A stretch of DNA of 6,001 bases from JAVBQG01 sp031549185 (GCA_031549185.1 JAVBQG010000067.1:1-6001), one strand, 5' to 3'; numbered from the stretch's first letter, positions 1 to 5,433 are shown. Notes: generated by a model not told the origin, from the letters alone. Numbers and translations are program-made.

Positions 1-76
1 CAACTCAGTTGTGGGGGTCTTGTGTGCTTGCTGTGCCCCCTTATGCGGGGTCTCCCCCTGGCGCCCCCCCCGATTC
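1..76. other. G/C-run spacer downstream of the transposase gene
   Basis: No gene is supported here. The first 11 bases form a small palindrome (CAACT-C-AGTTG). Bases 13-70 contain alternating runs of G and C (GGGGG at 13-17, CCCCC at 36-40, GGGG-TCT-CCCC at 47-57, then a C7-8 run near 64-71) that could fold into short hairpins. On the minus strand the runs give three G tracts of five to seven, one short of a classical four-tract quadruplex. The stretch could be the 3' flank of the RAYT unit, but the window edge prevents a decision. Confidence 0.3.
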
Positions 77-595
77 CTACGAATAATAATCGTCCTCCGC
101 CCATTTCTGTGGATTTGTGTCGATGTACTCCCAGATTTTCCGGTATTCGTCTTCGCTGCGAATGATACGATCATGAAATCGTGCCTGCCATATGCTGAAG
201 CCCACTCGTTTCGTCACGTACCCCTTCATTTGATTCACAATCCCGGAAACCGTAGGGACGCGCATTGCGCGTCCGCCTTCCACGGGTGTCGCTTCATGCG
301 ACAAAACCAGGATCATATGGATGTGGTTCGGCATAACGATATGTTTATCAACACAGACATTTCCATATACGACGGCAATGTTCCGAATCGCCGTTTCAAC
401 GATCGTGCCGATTTCAGATAGGGTGGCGCCGCCGGTAGCGGACGCGCAATGCGCGTCTCTACGAGGGGCGTACATCGTTTCGTCCCATAACAGGTTTTGT
501 TTCTGCTTTACACAGACAGTCACAAAATACATGCCATCCCAGCTGTAATCGTAATCACGCAACCTGATATTCTTTCGCTGCGGATAATCCCTCAT
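77..595 (-). CDS. REP-associated tyrosine transposase (RAYT, IS200-like Y1 HUH family)
   Basis: A 172-aa single-strand DNA transposase of the Y1_Tnp/TnpA_REP group. These enzymes cut and join DNA at REP hairpins through a 5'-phosphotyrosine link. What is visible: an N-terminal strand FVTVCVKQKQ (24-33); the HUH metal-binding motif in MPNHIHMIL, with H91 and H93; and the likely nucleophile Y126 in NQMKGYVTKR. The C-terminal helix signature is FHDRIIRSEDEY followed by IWEYIDTNPQKW, typical of RAYTs. Length is normal for the family and all key residues are present, so the gene looks intact. Two loops are encoded by REP palindromes: R45-S52 (RRDAHCAS) and G107-P114 (GGRAMRVP). Both insertions keep the frame and lie outside the catalytic motifs. 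The ATG at 593-595 is followed directly by the conserved N-terminus, but I see no good Shine-Dalgarno. The gene sits next to an inverted REP pair at 670-743, as expected for a RAYT with its substrate. Family assignment is firm; activity is inferred. Confidence 0.93.
   Translation of the reverse strand: MRDYPQRKNIRLRDYDYSWDGMYFVTVCVKQKQNLLWDETMYAPRRDAHCASATGGATLSEIGTIVETAIRNIAVVYGNVCVDKHIVMPNHIHMILVLSHEATPVEGGRAMRVPTVSGIVNQMKGYVTKRVGFSIWQARFHDRIIRSEDEYRKIWEYIDTNPQKWAEDDYYS
252..275 (+). repeat. REP element 1, inside the transposase gene
   Basis: The tetranucleotide GTAG (252-255) is followed by a perfect hairpin, GGACGCGCA-T-TGCGCGTCC (256-274), with 9-bp arms and a 1-nt centre. A 5' GTAG next to an imperfect palindrome is the known recognition layout of REPs used by TnpA_REP in enterobacteria. 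The 24-bp unit is identical to the reverse complement of the copy at 720-743. It lies inside the RAYT coding region on the opposite strand and encodes GGRAMRVP in the loop between the HUH motif and the catalytic tyrosine helix. Confidence 0.9.
439..462 (-). repeat. REP element 2, inside the transposase gene
   Basis: Read on the minus strand this is GTAG, then AGACGCGCA-T-TGCGCGTCC. It differs from REP 1 by a single G-to-A change at the base of the stem, which breaks the outermost pair. Its orientation is opposite to REP 1, so the two copies face each other across about 160 bp of the RAYT gene. It is co-directional with the gene and encodes RRDAHCAS (residues 45-52) in a loop before the LSEIGTIVE helix. 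Confidence 0.88.
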
Positions 596-669
596 TTTCG
601 CATTATATCATCCCAACACGTACCAATGAAGGCCTCGGCTTACCAAACGACAAAACATGCAATATCATC

Positions 670-743
670 GTAGGGACGCGCATCGCGCGTCCGGCTCCTG
701 GGACGTTCCGGCGGTAGAGCGGACGCGCAATGCGCGTCCCTAC
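670..743. repeat. Inverted pair of REP elements (BIME-like)
   Basis: The left REP (670-693, plus orientation) and right REP (720-743, minus orientation) form a 24-bp inverted repeat with one mismatch around a 26-nt spacer. Each has outer GTAG/CTAC and the palindrome GGACGCGCA-N-TGCGCGTCC; the left copy has a T-to-C change just after the centre. The layout matches a bacterial interspersed mosaic element: two REPs head to head in an intergenic space. It lies between two minus-strand genes, 75 nt beyond the 5' end of the RAYT and 30 nt past the stop of the exported protein. Its hairpins may protect or end that upstream mRNA, although there is no T tract typical of an intrinsic terminator. Confidence 0.9.
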
Positions 744-773
744 GGGTACTACGCGATTCCTTTGCTCAGCCCC

Positions 774-2417
774 TTACCGCATCTCCTCCACCAGCTCGTA
801 GAGCCACATCCGCTCTTCGATCTCGGGGCGGGCGGTCTGGGCTTCGATCGTGACCGTGCCGGGGCTCTTCTCCACGACGGAGAGCTCCGTCATATCGGAG
901 GTCGCCGCCAACAGAAAGACGAAGAGTTCGTCCATCACGCCCCGGCCAGCGAAGCGTTCTAGATCCCCTCTCTTGTACATCTCGCGTATGCCCTTGCGGG
1001 TCTGCCCGAAGTCGGCGTAAAAAAAAGCGTCCGGCTTCGCCGCCAGCTCCTCGAAGCGCGCGCGGTCTGTCGAGAACGGCTCGTCGAAGCCGGTGCGCGG
1101 CAGGAAGGAGAACATAAAGGCGTCGTCGGCGAAGCCGAGCATCACGCTCGACTCGATGCCGTCGCCTCGCAGGTCCATCGCGTAGAGGTGCTTCCACTTC
1201 GCGCTCTCGAGCTTCTCGTAGGGGTCCTCCTTCGCGTGTTCGGCGAGGAACGCGTCTGTCTCTCGCCGCAACGCCGCCAGTTGGTCTCGGTTCGTAACTT
1301 TCGCGTACGTGTATACACCGATGCCATTCGGCCACTTACGGCCCGGATAGGAGACGGCGGCCACGTCGACGCGCTCCATGCGCAGGGGTTCGAGTCCGCT
1401 CTCGCCCGGGTTGAGAAGAGCTCGCAGAATCGGCGGGGACGAGCTGCCGGCGACGCCTCGCCAACCGGCGTGGGAGAGGGAAGAGTAGAGCGCCTCTTTA
1501 CCCAGCCGGGCAGAGGTCGCGGCCAGCAGACGGCCGCCGCCGAGGCGCTCGAACGCTGGTTCAGCCGGTTCCGGGTCGGTTTTCTTTCCGCCCTCGCCCG
1601 GGCTCAGCAGGTCAATCAAGTTAGACGCGACGTCGAGCTTCCACCCGCCGGACTGGAAGGCAAAGTCCGCCTCCACGTGCAGGGATTTCCCCCCCACTCT
1701 CTCCGCGGATTCGCGCCCGAAAAAGCCGGACAGAATATCCCCGGTCAGGGGGCCGGCTTCGAAGATCGCGAAGTTGCGCGCGTTTTCCCCGGGCTTCTCG
1801 GGCCGGAAGTGCCTCCCGCTCGACAGGGCGCCGAGCGGCACCTCCAGGTCGTCCTCGTCGAAGGCGCAGAGCAACAGATTGTCGCGGGCGGTGCAGTAGA
1901 AGCGGAGACCGCCGAAGCGGACCTTGTAGATGGAAGGGCTCTCCTCCTCCCGCGTCACCCGCAGGAGCTCTTCGTCGTCCCGCCCTTTGCCCAGAAAGAG
2001 CGAGCGCAGCTCCCCGTCGTCGATCTTCCCGCTTGCCATCTTCTGCAGGGGGCCGCGATACGCCTCCGGGTACGAGAGCGCGAAACAGACCACCTCTCGC
2101 CCTTCCTTCGGTCCCCGCTCGCCGGCCAGAAACGACATCGACTCGGCGGGCCAAAAGCGCAACACTTCGATGAATACCCGGAGATCCTTGTCGAGTATGC
2201 CGAAGCAGCGTGCGGCGTTCGACAGCGAGAAGCGCGAGGCGATCTCGCGAAAATCGTTCACCTCTTTATAGAAGTAGCCGGAGCCCACCCCCAGCGCGGG
2301 CATCGCCTCGACGGGGCGTCGCACGCGCCCGGCCGCCGAGGCCGGGTGAACGAGGAACAGAGAAAACAGCAGCGCCAGAGACAGAAACCAAAATGCTTGA
2401 CGTTTGTTGCCGAACAT
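774..2417 (-). CDS. Large exported protein of unknown function
   Basis: I do not recognise the family. The protein is 547 aa from the chosen start. It opens with a classic signal peptide: a basic start (GNKRQ), a hydrophobic core of W, F, L and A residues, and an AxA site at HPASA|AG, about residue 28. The mature part is mixed alpha/beta and rich in charged residues, with no further membrane span, so a periplasmic or surface location is likely. No zinc, nucleotide-binding or protease motif was seen. Cysteines are few (for example in RCFGI and RFYCT). An upstream ATG at 2421-2423 would add two residues (MC), but the GGGGG Shine-Dalgarno lies only 1 nt from it and 7 nt from the ATG at 2415-2417, so I favour the latter. 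The gene is probably monocistronic: a terminator-like hairpin lies upstream at 2574-2616 and the REP pair lies past its stop. The minus-strand cobalamin riboswitch at 3010-3146 is the nearest recognisable control element upstream, but three possible terminators lie between them. Confidence 0.85.
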   Translation of the reverse strand: MFGNKRQAFWFLSLALLFSLFLVHPASAAGRVRRPVEAMPALGVGSGYFYKEVNDFREIASRFSLSNAARCFGILDKDLRVFIEVLRFWPAESMSFLAGERGPKEGREVVCFALSYPEAYRGPLQKMASGKIDDGELRSLFLGKGRDDEELLRVTREEESPSIYKVRFGGLRFYCTARDNLLLCAFDEDDLEVPLGALSSGRHFRPEKPGENARNFAIFEAGPLTGDILSGFFGRESAERVGGKSLHVEADFAFQSGGWKLDVASNLIDLLSPGEGGKKTDPEPAEPAFERLGGGRLLAATSARLGKEALYSSLSHAGWRGVAGSSSPPILRALLNPGESGLEPLRMERVDVAAVSYPGRKWPNGIGVYTYAKVTNRDQLAALRRETDAFLAEHAKEDPYEKLESAKWKHLYAMDLRGDGIESSVMLGFADDAFMFSFLPRTGFDEPFSTDRARFEELAAKPDAFFYADFGQTRKGIREMYKRGDLERFAGRGVMDELFVFLLAATSDMTELSVVEKSPGTVTIEAQTARPEIEERMWLYELVEEMR

Positions 2418-2424
2418 ACACATA

Positions 2425-2429
2425 CCCCC
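2425..2429 (-). promoter_or_regulatory. Ribosome binding site that sets the start of the exported protein
   Basis: On the minus strand the sequence reads CAGGGGGTATGTGTATG. The G5 tract is 7 nt from the second ATG but only 1 nt from the first, so the second ATG fits initiation better. Confidence 0.6.
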
Positions 2430-2533
2430 TGAAATTTATTTATCGAACGCTCCAGTACAGTTGGTGCATTCGAAAACCCACGGTGCCACCTCCAATGTTT
2501 TATTAAAGGAACGGTAACATATATAGGAGGCGT

Positions 2534-2647
2534 ATGGCAAGGGAAATGGGCAATCCGAGCGAGAAGAGACAAGAAAAACATCCCCCTCGACGCGCAAAGC
2601 AAACCGAGGGAGATGTCTCTCATGCCAATTTGAAATCAACGGCCTGA
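2534..2647 (+). CDS. Doubtful small ORF, 37 aa, hydrophilic
   Basis: AGGAGG (2525-2530) lies 3 nt before an ATG at 2534; this is a strong Shine-Dalgarno but at short spacing. The product begins MAREMGNPSEKRQEKHP and is rich in K, R, E and Q, with no membrane segment or motif. The ORF contains the whole 2578-2616 hairpin, which argues that this stretch is structured RNA rather than coding. It could also be a chance ORF with a fortuitous AGGAGG. I do not recognise it. Confidence 0.2.
   Translation: MAREMGNPSEKRQEKHPPRRAKQTEGDVSHANLKSTA
2574..2616 (-). terminator. Candidate minus-strand terminator
   Basis: Twelve-nt arms at 2605-2616 and 2578-2589 pair at 11 positions (one C/A mismatch), giving on the minus strand ACATCTCCCTCG, a 15-nt loop and CGAGGGGGATGT, followed by TTTTCTT. 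The large loop lowers confidence. It would stop transcripts arriving from the riboswitch side 150 nt before the exported-protein gene. Confidence 0.45.
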
Positions 2648-2719
2648 AGGGTAACGCGTTAAGGCTGGTTTGTATGGCCGGTCGCCACACCGTAAACTCC
2701 CGTTTGATGGCAACTTGGT

Positions 2720-2754
2720 ATAAAAGGCGCGCCGTTCCGGTGCGCGCCTTTTAT
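2720..2754. terminator. Perfect 13-bp hairpin, bidirectional terminator
   Basis: ATAAAAGGCGCGC (2720-2732) pairs perfectly with GCGCGCCTTTTAT (2742-2754) around a 9-nt loop. The A4/T4 at the stem base gives a short U tract in both directions, so it can act on either strand. No firm gene ends right beside it, so it may insulate the divergent transcription units or end small transcripts. Confidence 0.65.
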
Positions 2755-2881
2755 GAAGAGAAGAGAATAGGAGGTGCTTCGAGGACGCCGCTTGCAACGC
2801 GGCGGAGAAGCCTGTCTTATGGACGCTTGGCGAGTGGCCGCGCGTCTTTTCGTCGTATGGGGGCCGAAGTGCGAAGGCGCG

Positions 2882-2922
2882 AAAAGAAAAAAGAGAGATC
2901 GCCGGCGGTCGGCAATCCCTCT
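2882..2922 (-). terminator. Intrinsic terminator downstream of the cobalamin riboswitch
   Basis: On the minus strand AGAGGGATTGCCG (2922-2910) pairs with CGGCGATCTCTCT (2904-2892) over 13 positions, two of them G-U, around a 5-nt loop. A T-rich tail, TTTTTCTTTT (2891-2882), follows. It begins 87 nt after the riboswitch core and is the natural candidate for its expression platform. A short hairpin lies between them (minus CCGGC-TGCGAG-GCCGG, 2975-2990) and could be P13. Its 3' arm could alternatively pair with the CCGGC of this terminator, which would give a switchable antiterminator. That pairing is a proposal, not a demonstrated fold. Confidence 0.7.
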
Positions 2923-3009
2923 TCGACAATGACGAGGTCTTCCGATCGGTCCGGTGCCCGCGCACTTTGGGAAACCGGCCTCGCAGCCGGCGTCTCCTAC
3001 GATCCATAA

Positions 3010-3146
3010 CCCTCGGCAGATTTCCTGGCTCTCGTTCGTCCTACTCCCGCGCCTTCCCGTTCTCCGAGAACAGTGGCTACTGCGGTTTCGTCGCGATTAC
3101 AGTGGCGGGGCCGCTCCGGATTTGCACCGGATTCCCTTACCGAAAG
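3010..3146 (-). ncRNA. Cobalamin (vitamin B12) riboswitch
   Basis: Read on the minus strand, the class hallmarks appear in order: GGGAATCCGGTGCAAATCCGG around 3136-3116 (conserved GTGCAAATCC core), then the B12 box-like CCCCGCCACTGTAATC near 3102-3087. These are followed by GCCACTG, GGGAAGGCGCGGGAGTAGG, and finally GAGCCAGGAAATCTGCC near 3033-3017. The ends pair as P1: CTTTCGGTA (3146-3138) with TGCCGAGGG (3018-3010). Members of this class bind adenosylcobalamin or related cobalamins and usually repress B12 synthesis, uptake or B12-independent isozyme genes. Here the switch points away from the MATE gene, and no B12-related gene follows on its strand in this window. A promoter lies just upstream (3169-3197) and a terminator follows at 2882-2922, so a short terminated RNA is the expected product in at least one ligand state. 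Confidence 0.95.
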
Positions 3147-3168
3147 TCCCATATTCGATTGTCCACTT

Positions 3169-3197
3169 ATGTTACACGAAATCGGCGCTGTTGTCCA
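3169..3197 (-). promoter_or_regulatory. Sigma-70-like promoter for the riboswitch transcript
   Basis: Minus strand: -35 TGGACA (3197-3192, 5 of 6 to consensus), 17-nt spacer, -10 TAACAT (3174-3169, 4 of 6). The expected start is near 3162, about 16 nt before the riboswitch P1 stem. Its -35 box overlaps the -35 of the divergent promoter for the MATE gene. Confidence 0.65.
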
Positions 3198-3219
3198 GCG
3201 CGTGCCCTGCTCCTATGAT
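3191..3219 (+). promoter_or_regulatory. Sigma-70-like promoter for the MATE transporter
   Basis: -35 TTGTCC (3191-3196, 4 of 6), 17-nt spacer, -10 TATGAT (3214-3219, 5 of 6). The expected start is near 3226, leaving a leader of only about 10 nt before the ATG at 3236. The -35 overlaps the divergent minus-strand -35 by five bases. Confidence 0.6.
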
Positions 3220-3235
3220 GGTGTATACTTGAACA

Positions 3236-4615
3236 ATGGACGAAATGGCAAACAACGAACAACTCAGGCAGGAAAAATTCATACGCATGACCGAGGCGTC
3301 GGTCGAAAGGCTCGTCTGCAAAATGGCCGTGCCGACCATGATCAGCATGCTGGTCACCGCCATCTACAACATGGCGGACACGTTCTTCGTCGGGCGCATC
3401 GGGACGAGCGCGACGGGCGCCGTCGGTATCGTCTTCTCGCTGATGGCGATCATCCAGGCGATCGGCTTCTGTTTCGGACAGGGGTCGGGCAACTACATCT
3501 CGCGCAAGCTCGGCGCACACGACTTCGACGAGGCGTCGCGCATGGCGGCGACCGGTTTTCTGACGGCGTTCGGCGCGGGCTTGGTCATCACGGTCGTCGG
3601 CCTCTTCTTCCTCACGGAGTTCTCTCTGATGCTGGGCTCCACGGAGACGATCCTCCCCCACGCAAAGGAGTACATGCGCTTCATCCTCCTGGGCGCGCCC
3701 TTTATGACCTCGTCGCTCGTGCTCAACAATCAGCTGCGACTGCAGGGCAACGCCATGTACGCGATGATCGGCATCGCCAGCGGCGCGGTGATCAACATCG
3801 GGCTCGACCCGCTCTTCATCTTCACGTTCGGGATGGGCGTCGGGGGCGCGGCGCTGGCGACGGTCATCAGCCAATTCGTCAGCTTCTGCCTGTTGCTGGC
3901 GGGATGCAAGCGCGGGGGCAACATTGCCATTCGCTTCCGCGATTTTTCGCCGTCTCTCCGGCGCTACTGGGAGATCATACGGGGCGGAACGCCGTCGCTC
4001 TTCCGGCAGGGCCTTACCTGCGCTGCGGCGATCGCACTCAACCTCGCTGCCCGCCACTACGGGGACGCCGCAGTGGCCGCCATGTCGATCGTCAACCGCA
4101 CGATGATGTTCGCTTTCTCCGCCCTCATCGGCTTCGGCCAGGGCTTCCAGCCCGTCTGCGGCTTCAACTACGGCGCCAGGCGCTACGACCGCGTGCTGGA
4201 GGGCTTCTGGTTCTGCCTGAAGGTGGGGACGACGTGCCTCACCGTGCTGGCGCTCCTCGGCATCCTCTTCGCGCCCTCCGTCGTCGCGATCTTCCGCCGG
4301 GAGGACGCCGAGGTCATCGCCATCGGCGCGAAGGCGCTGCGCCTGCAGTGCGTCACCTTCCCCCTGCTCGCCTGGTTCACGCTGAACAGCATGATGATGC
4401 AGAACATCGGCGCCTTCGGCAGAGCAAGCGTGCTGGCGATGGCCCGGCAGGGGCTCTTCTTCCTGCCGCTCATCCTGACGCTGCCGCGCTTCTTCGGGCT
4501 CTGGGGCATCCTGCTCTGCCAGCCGCTGGCCGACCTCTGCAGCTTCCTGCTGGCCCTGCCGCTGGGCATTGGAACGATTCGGGAGCTGAAAGCAGACGCG
4601 CGAGGAGCCGGGTAG
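3236..4615 (+). CDS. MATE-family multidrug/cation antiporter (NorM/MepA-like)
   Basis: A 459-aa inner-membrane protein of the multidrug and toxic compound extrusion family, which exports cationic compounds in exchange for Na+ or H+. It is close to the usual 440-480 aa with about twelve hydrophobic spans. The family start is clear: AVPTMISMLVTAIYNMADTF (31-50), then FVGRIG. The two-fold internal repeat shows in GQGSGNYISRKLGA (81-94) and its C-half counterpart GQGFQPVCGFNYGARRYD (301-318). QLRLQGNAMYAMIG and INIGLDPLF (166-194) are also typical. The substrate cannot be told from sequence. The ATG at 3236 has no clear Shine-Dalgarno; ATGs at 3245 and 3287 are alternatives, but residues KFIRMTEASVERLV look like normal family N-terminus, so I keep an early start. 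The promoter predicts an almost leaderless mRNA. The gene stands alone, with a divergent riboswitch promoter on its left and a strong terminator 16 nt past its stop. Confidence 0.95.
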   Translation: MDEMANNEQLRQEKFIRMTEASVERLVCKMAVPTMISMLVTAIYNMADTFFVGRIGTSATGAVGIVFSLMAIIQAIGFCFGQGSGNYISRKLGAHDFDEASRMAATGFLTAFGAGLVITVVGLFFLTEFSLMLGSTETILPHAKEYMRFILLGAPFMTSSLVLNNQLRLQGNAMYAMIGIASGAVINIGLDPLFIFTFGMGVGGAALATVISQFVSFCLLLAGCKRGGNIAIRFRDFSPSLRRYWEIIRGGTPSLFRQGLTCAAAIALNLAARHYGDAAVAAMSIVNRTMMFAFSALIGFGQGFQPVCGFNYGARRYDRVLEGFWFCLKVGTTCLTVLALLGILFAPSVVAIFRREDAEVIAIGAKALRLQCVTFPLLAWFTLNSMMMQNIGAFGRASVLAMARQGLFFLPLILTLPRFFGLWGILLCQPLADLCSFLLALPLGIGTIRELKADARGAG

Positions 4616-4631
4616 GCTAGAAGGAAATACG

Positions 4632-4664
4632 ACAGCCCGCCGTTTCGGCGGGCTGTTTGTTTGT
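4632..4664 (+). terminator. Intrinsic terminator of the MATE gene
   Basis: A perfect 11-bp stem, ACAGCCCGCCG (4632-4642) with CGGCGGGCTGT (4646-4656), has a TTT loop and is followed by TTGTTTGT. It lies in the 56-nt gap between two convergent genes. On the minus strand only a poor T tract follows (CGTATTT), so it may serve the zinc-ribbon gene weakly. Confidence 0.9.
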
Positions 4665-4671
4665 GTAGGGG

Positions 4672-5424
4672 TCAGTTGATCGCGTCCGGCCAAGCGTTCC
4701 GGACCGTGTAGTACACCGTCTTTCCGCTCGCGGGATCCCGCCAGGCCAGCGGGGCTTTTACGAGGGACGTATCGATTTTCGCCTCGATCTCGTCTCCGAA
4801 GTCGCCCTTCGCGAATTTTTTCTTCTCTTTGTAGAAGTCCTCACTCTCGTACTCCGCGTTCGAGACGCGGATCACGACCTTCGTCTCGTGAAAATCGCCC
4901 TTCGCCAGCGGGATGTCCGCCTTTTCGATCAGCACATAGCGCCCCTCGGAGTCCTTCGGGCCGTCGAAGCGGGAGGCTGCGAGCACCGTCCCGCTCGATG
5001 GATACGCAAGCGCGGACTCCAGGGAGGCTTCCTCTTTGAACCTGGCCTCCGCGCCGCCGGGGCTCAGGCCCCGGATTCCGAGACCGACAAACGCGCCGCC
5101 GATGGCGACGAGGAGCAATAAGACGAACCACTTACCCGGCACCAGGCGAAAACGGTTTCTGTGTTCGCCGCGCATCCCCTCGGCCGTGGATTTCAGTTCG
5201 AGCGGCCACCGGTCGGCCGCCACGCTCTGTCCGCACTTCTCGCAGTTTACGGCGGCGAAGCCCTTGTGCGGCATGCTGATCGTCCAGAAAAAAGTCTCCA
5301 GCCTGTCGTTGGAGATATCGAGCCGCAGGCCGCCCTTCTGCCCGCAGCATGGACACGCCGTCCTCGGGAACTCGCGCGACGCTACGACCTCCTCGATCGC
5401 CTTCTGCCACCAAATTGCAAACAC
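4672..5424 (-). CDS. Zinc-ribbon, single-TM protein of unknown function
   Basis: A 250-aa protein that I cannot assign to a named family. Order of parts from the GTG start: a short aromatic N-terminus (FAIWWQKAIEEV); a four-cysteine zinc ribbon, CPCCG (C24, C27) and CEKCG (C61, C64), split by a 30-residue beta-rich insert; a linker; one hydrophobic span (about 99-119, FVLLLLVAIGGAFVGLGI); then a roughly 130-residue C-terminal domain with charged strands. Basic residues before the span (RNRFR) suggest that the ribbon faces the cytosol and the C-terminal domain the periplasm. A TTG at 5443-5445 would add seven residues, but AAGGAG (5439-5434) lies inside that extension and sits 9 nt before the GTG at 5424-5422, so I prefer GTG. 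The gene converges on the MATE gene and has its own promoter at 5530-5557, with a leader of about 100 nt. It could sense or process a cell-envelope signal, but this is speculation. Confidence 0.82.
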   Translation of the reverse strand: MFAIWWQKAIEEVVASREFPRTACPCCGQKGGLRLDISNDRLETFFWTISMPHKGFAAVNCEKCGQSVAADRWPLELKSTAEGMRGEHRNRFRLVPGKWFVLLLLVAIGGAFVGLGIRGLSPGGAEARFKEEASLESALAYPSSGTVLAASRFDGPKDSEGRYVLIEKADIPLAKGDFHETKVVIRVSNAEYESEDFYKEKKKFAKGDFGDEIEAKIDTSLVKAPLAWRDPASGKTVYYTVRNAWPDAIN

Positions 5425-5433
5425 GAAGATCCT

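Larger units (their letters stand above)
2424..3009. other. Gene-poor region with several hairpins between the riboswitch and the exported-protein gene
   Basis: About 590 bp without a convincing gene. It holds three terminator-like hairpins (listed separately), one weak small ORF at 2534-2647, a 10-bp palindrome TAACGCGTTA (2652-2661), and another GC-rich hairpin (CGCCGC at 2786-2791 with GCGGCG at 2799-2804, outer arms CTTC/GAAG). Open frames crossing it are Arg/Ser-rich and lack family motifs. No clear promoter for the exported-protein gene was found. It may contain small RNA genes or remains of a gene once controlled by the riboswitch. Confidence 0.5.

Noticed and set aside
602..630. TATAAT on the minus strand just before the transposase ATG
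   Set aside because: A perfect -10 hexamer, but it lies about 7 nt from the start codon and the -35 (TTCATT) is poor; likely fortuitous in an AT-rich gap.
252..743. CRISPR array
   Set aside because: The four repeats alternate in orientation, have uneven spacing and lie partly inside a gene; they are REPs.
1188..2432. Long plus-strand ORF (414 codons) opposite the exported-protein gene
   Set aside because: Antisense shadow of a GC-rich gene; Arg/Gln-rich with no motif, whereas the minus frame has a signal peptide and a ribosome site.
2455..2497. 13-codon minus-strand ORF starting GTG after a GGAGG, just before the exported-protein gene
   Set aside because: Spacing is good, but it is too short, has no regulatory codon run and no paired attenuator; could be chance.
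2436..2690. Minus-strand ORF ending in WVFECTNCTGAFDK, resembling half a zinc ribbon
   Set aside because: Only one CxxC pair is present, the remainder is low-quality sequence, and it crosses a terminator hairpin. Probably chance.
2636..3007. A 123-codon minus-strand ORF that starts right after the riboswitch (MDRRRRRLRGRF...)
   Set aside because: It passes through two terminator hairpins, is heavily Arg/Ser/Pro-biased, has no motif, and no spaced Shine-Dalgarno before its ATG. Position after a riboswitch alone is not enough.
3073..4693. Long plus (515-codon) and minus (508-codon) ORFs overlapping the MATE gene
   Set aside because: Both are Arg/His- or Glu/Arg-rich shadows; the MATE frame carries unmistakable family motifs.
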